Below the pieces are notes generated by a model that ran no database searches, had not been told where the DNA came from, and saw only the letters and a program-made list of their open reading frames with translations. Source: Enterobacter hormaechei subsp. xiangfangensis (GTDB taxonomy: Bacteria > Pseudomonadota > Gammaproteobacteria > Enterobacterales > Enterobacteriaceae). Taken from it: 64,000 bases of DNA. This document shows positions 63,840-64,000 of this stretch, piece by piece (position 1 is the first letter of the stretch; every line of letters starts with the position of its first letter). A program made the position numbers and the translations under genes. The stretch covers positions 248,001-312,000 of the forward strand of contig NZ_CP017183.1 in assembly GCF_001729785.1 (NCBI RefSeq), in the 5' to 3' direction.

Positions 63840-64000
63840 ATGGAGTGGAGTCTGACGCAGAATAAGCTGCTGGCCTATCACCGCCTGATGCGTACTGATA
63901 AACCCATTGGCGCGCTGCTGCTGCTGTGGCCGACCTTATGGGCGCTGTGGGTTGCCACGCCGGGCGTGCCGCCGCTGTGGATCCTGGCGGTATTTGTGGC
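63840..64000 (+). CDS. ubiA: 4-hydroxybenzoate octaprenyltransferase (partial, runs off the window)
   Basis: Only the first 53 codons are present, beginning [20 protein letters not shown]. The start [17 protein letters not shown] is the first membrane helix of UbiA with its characteristic RxDKPIG motif. The enzyme prenylates the 4-hydroxybenzoate made by UbiC. GAGGGAGAG precedes the ATG at 63840. The catalytic aspartate-rich motifs lie beyond the window edge. Confidence 0.93.
   Translation, partial: MEWSLTQNKLLAYHRLMRTDKPIGALLLLWPTLWALWVATPGVPPLWILAVFV

Overview
This window is a stretch of enterobacterial core chromosome, most likely from Enterobacter (cloacae complex) or a close relative such as Lelliottia or Leclercia. 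Almost every protein matches its E. coli K-12 counterpart in length and motifs, and the order follows the E. coli rplJ-to-ubiA region. Several E. coli genes from that region are absent: htrC, zraPSR, yjaA/yjaB, pepE, xylE and yjbI. The genus is inferred from recall of the proteins and the 16S sequence, not from a search.

Layout, left to right. Positions 1-9930 hold the rplJ leader, rplJ, rplL, rpoB and rpoC (+), with an attenuator hairpin after rplL and a terminator after rpoC. Positions 9941-12288 hold an accessory minus-strand cluster: a diguanylate cyclase gene followed by a coupled cellobiose/lactose-type PTS EIIB-EIIA pair with no EIIC. Positions 12628-18172 hold thiCEFSGH (-) behind a TPP riboswitch. 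Then come rsd (-), the + strand series nudC, hemE, nfi, yjaG, hupA, yjaH, and purHD (-) with a PurR box. Positions 26361-31702 hold a complete rRNA operon (16S, tRNA-Glu, 23S, 5S), positionally rrnE.

The right half begins with metA (MetJ boxes) and the glyoxylate operon aceBAK (IclR box), then iclR (-), metH, yjbB, a type II toxin-antitoxin pair (-), rluF, yjbD (-), a PanS-like transporter (-), lysC (-) and pgi. It ends with the exopolysaccharide-associated yjbEFGH operon, psiE, the divergent maltose operons malEFG (-) and malK-lamB-malM (+), ubiC, and the first 53 codons of ubiA.

No phage, insertion sequence, CRISPR array or large novel system is visible. The unusual signals are smaller. 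A dispersed palindromic repeat occurs four times; it supplies the ribosome binding site in front of aceK and also the last codons and stop of aceK. The lysC leader seems too short for the lysine riboswitch known from E. coli. The orphan EIIB/EIIA pair has a CRP site at near class I spacing. The yjbD Shine-Dalgarno lies inside a strong hairpin, the hupA terminator overlaps the start of yjaH, and the malG 3' UTR looks like a MalH-type sRNA.
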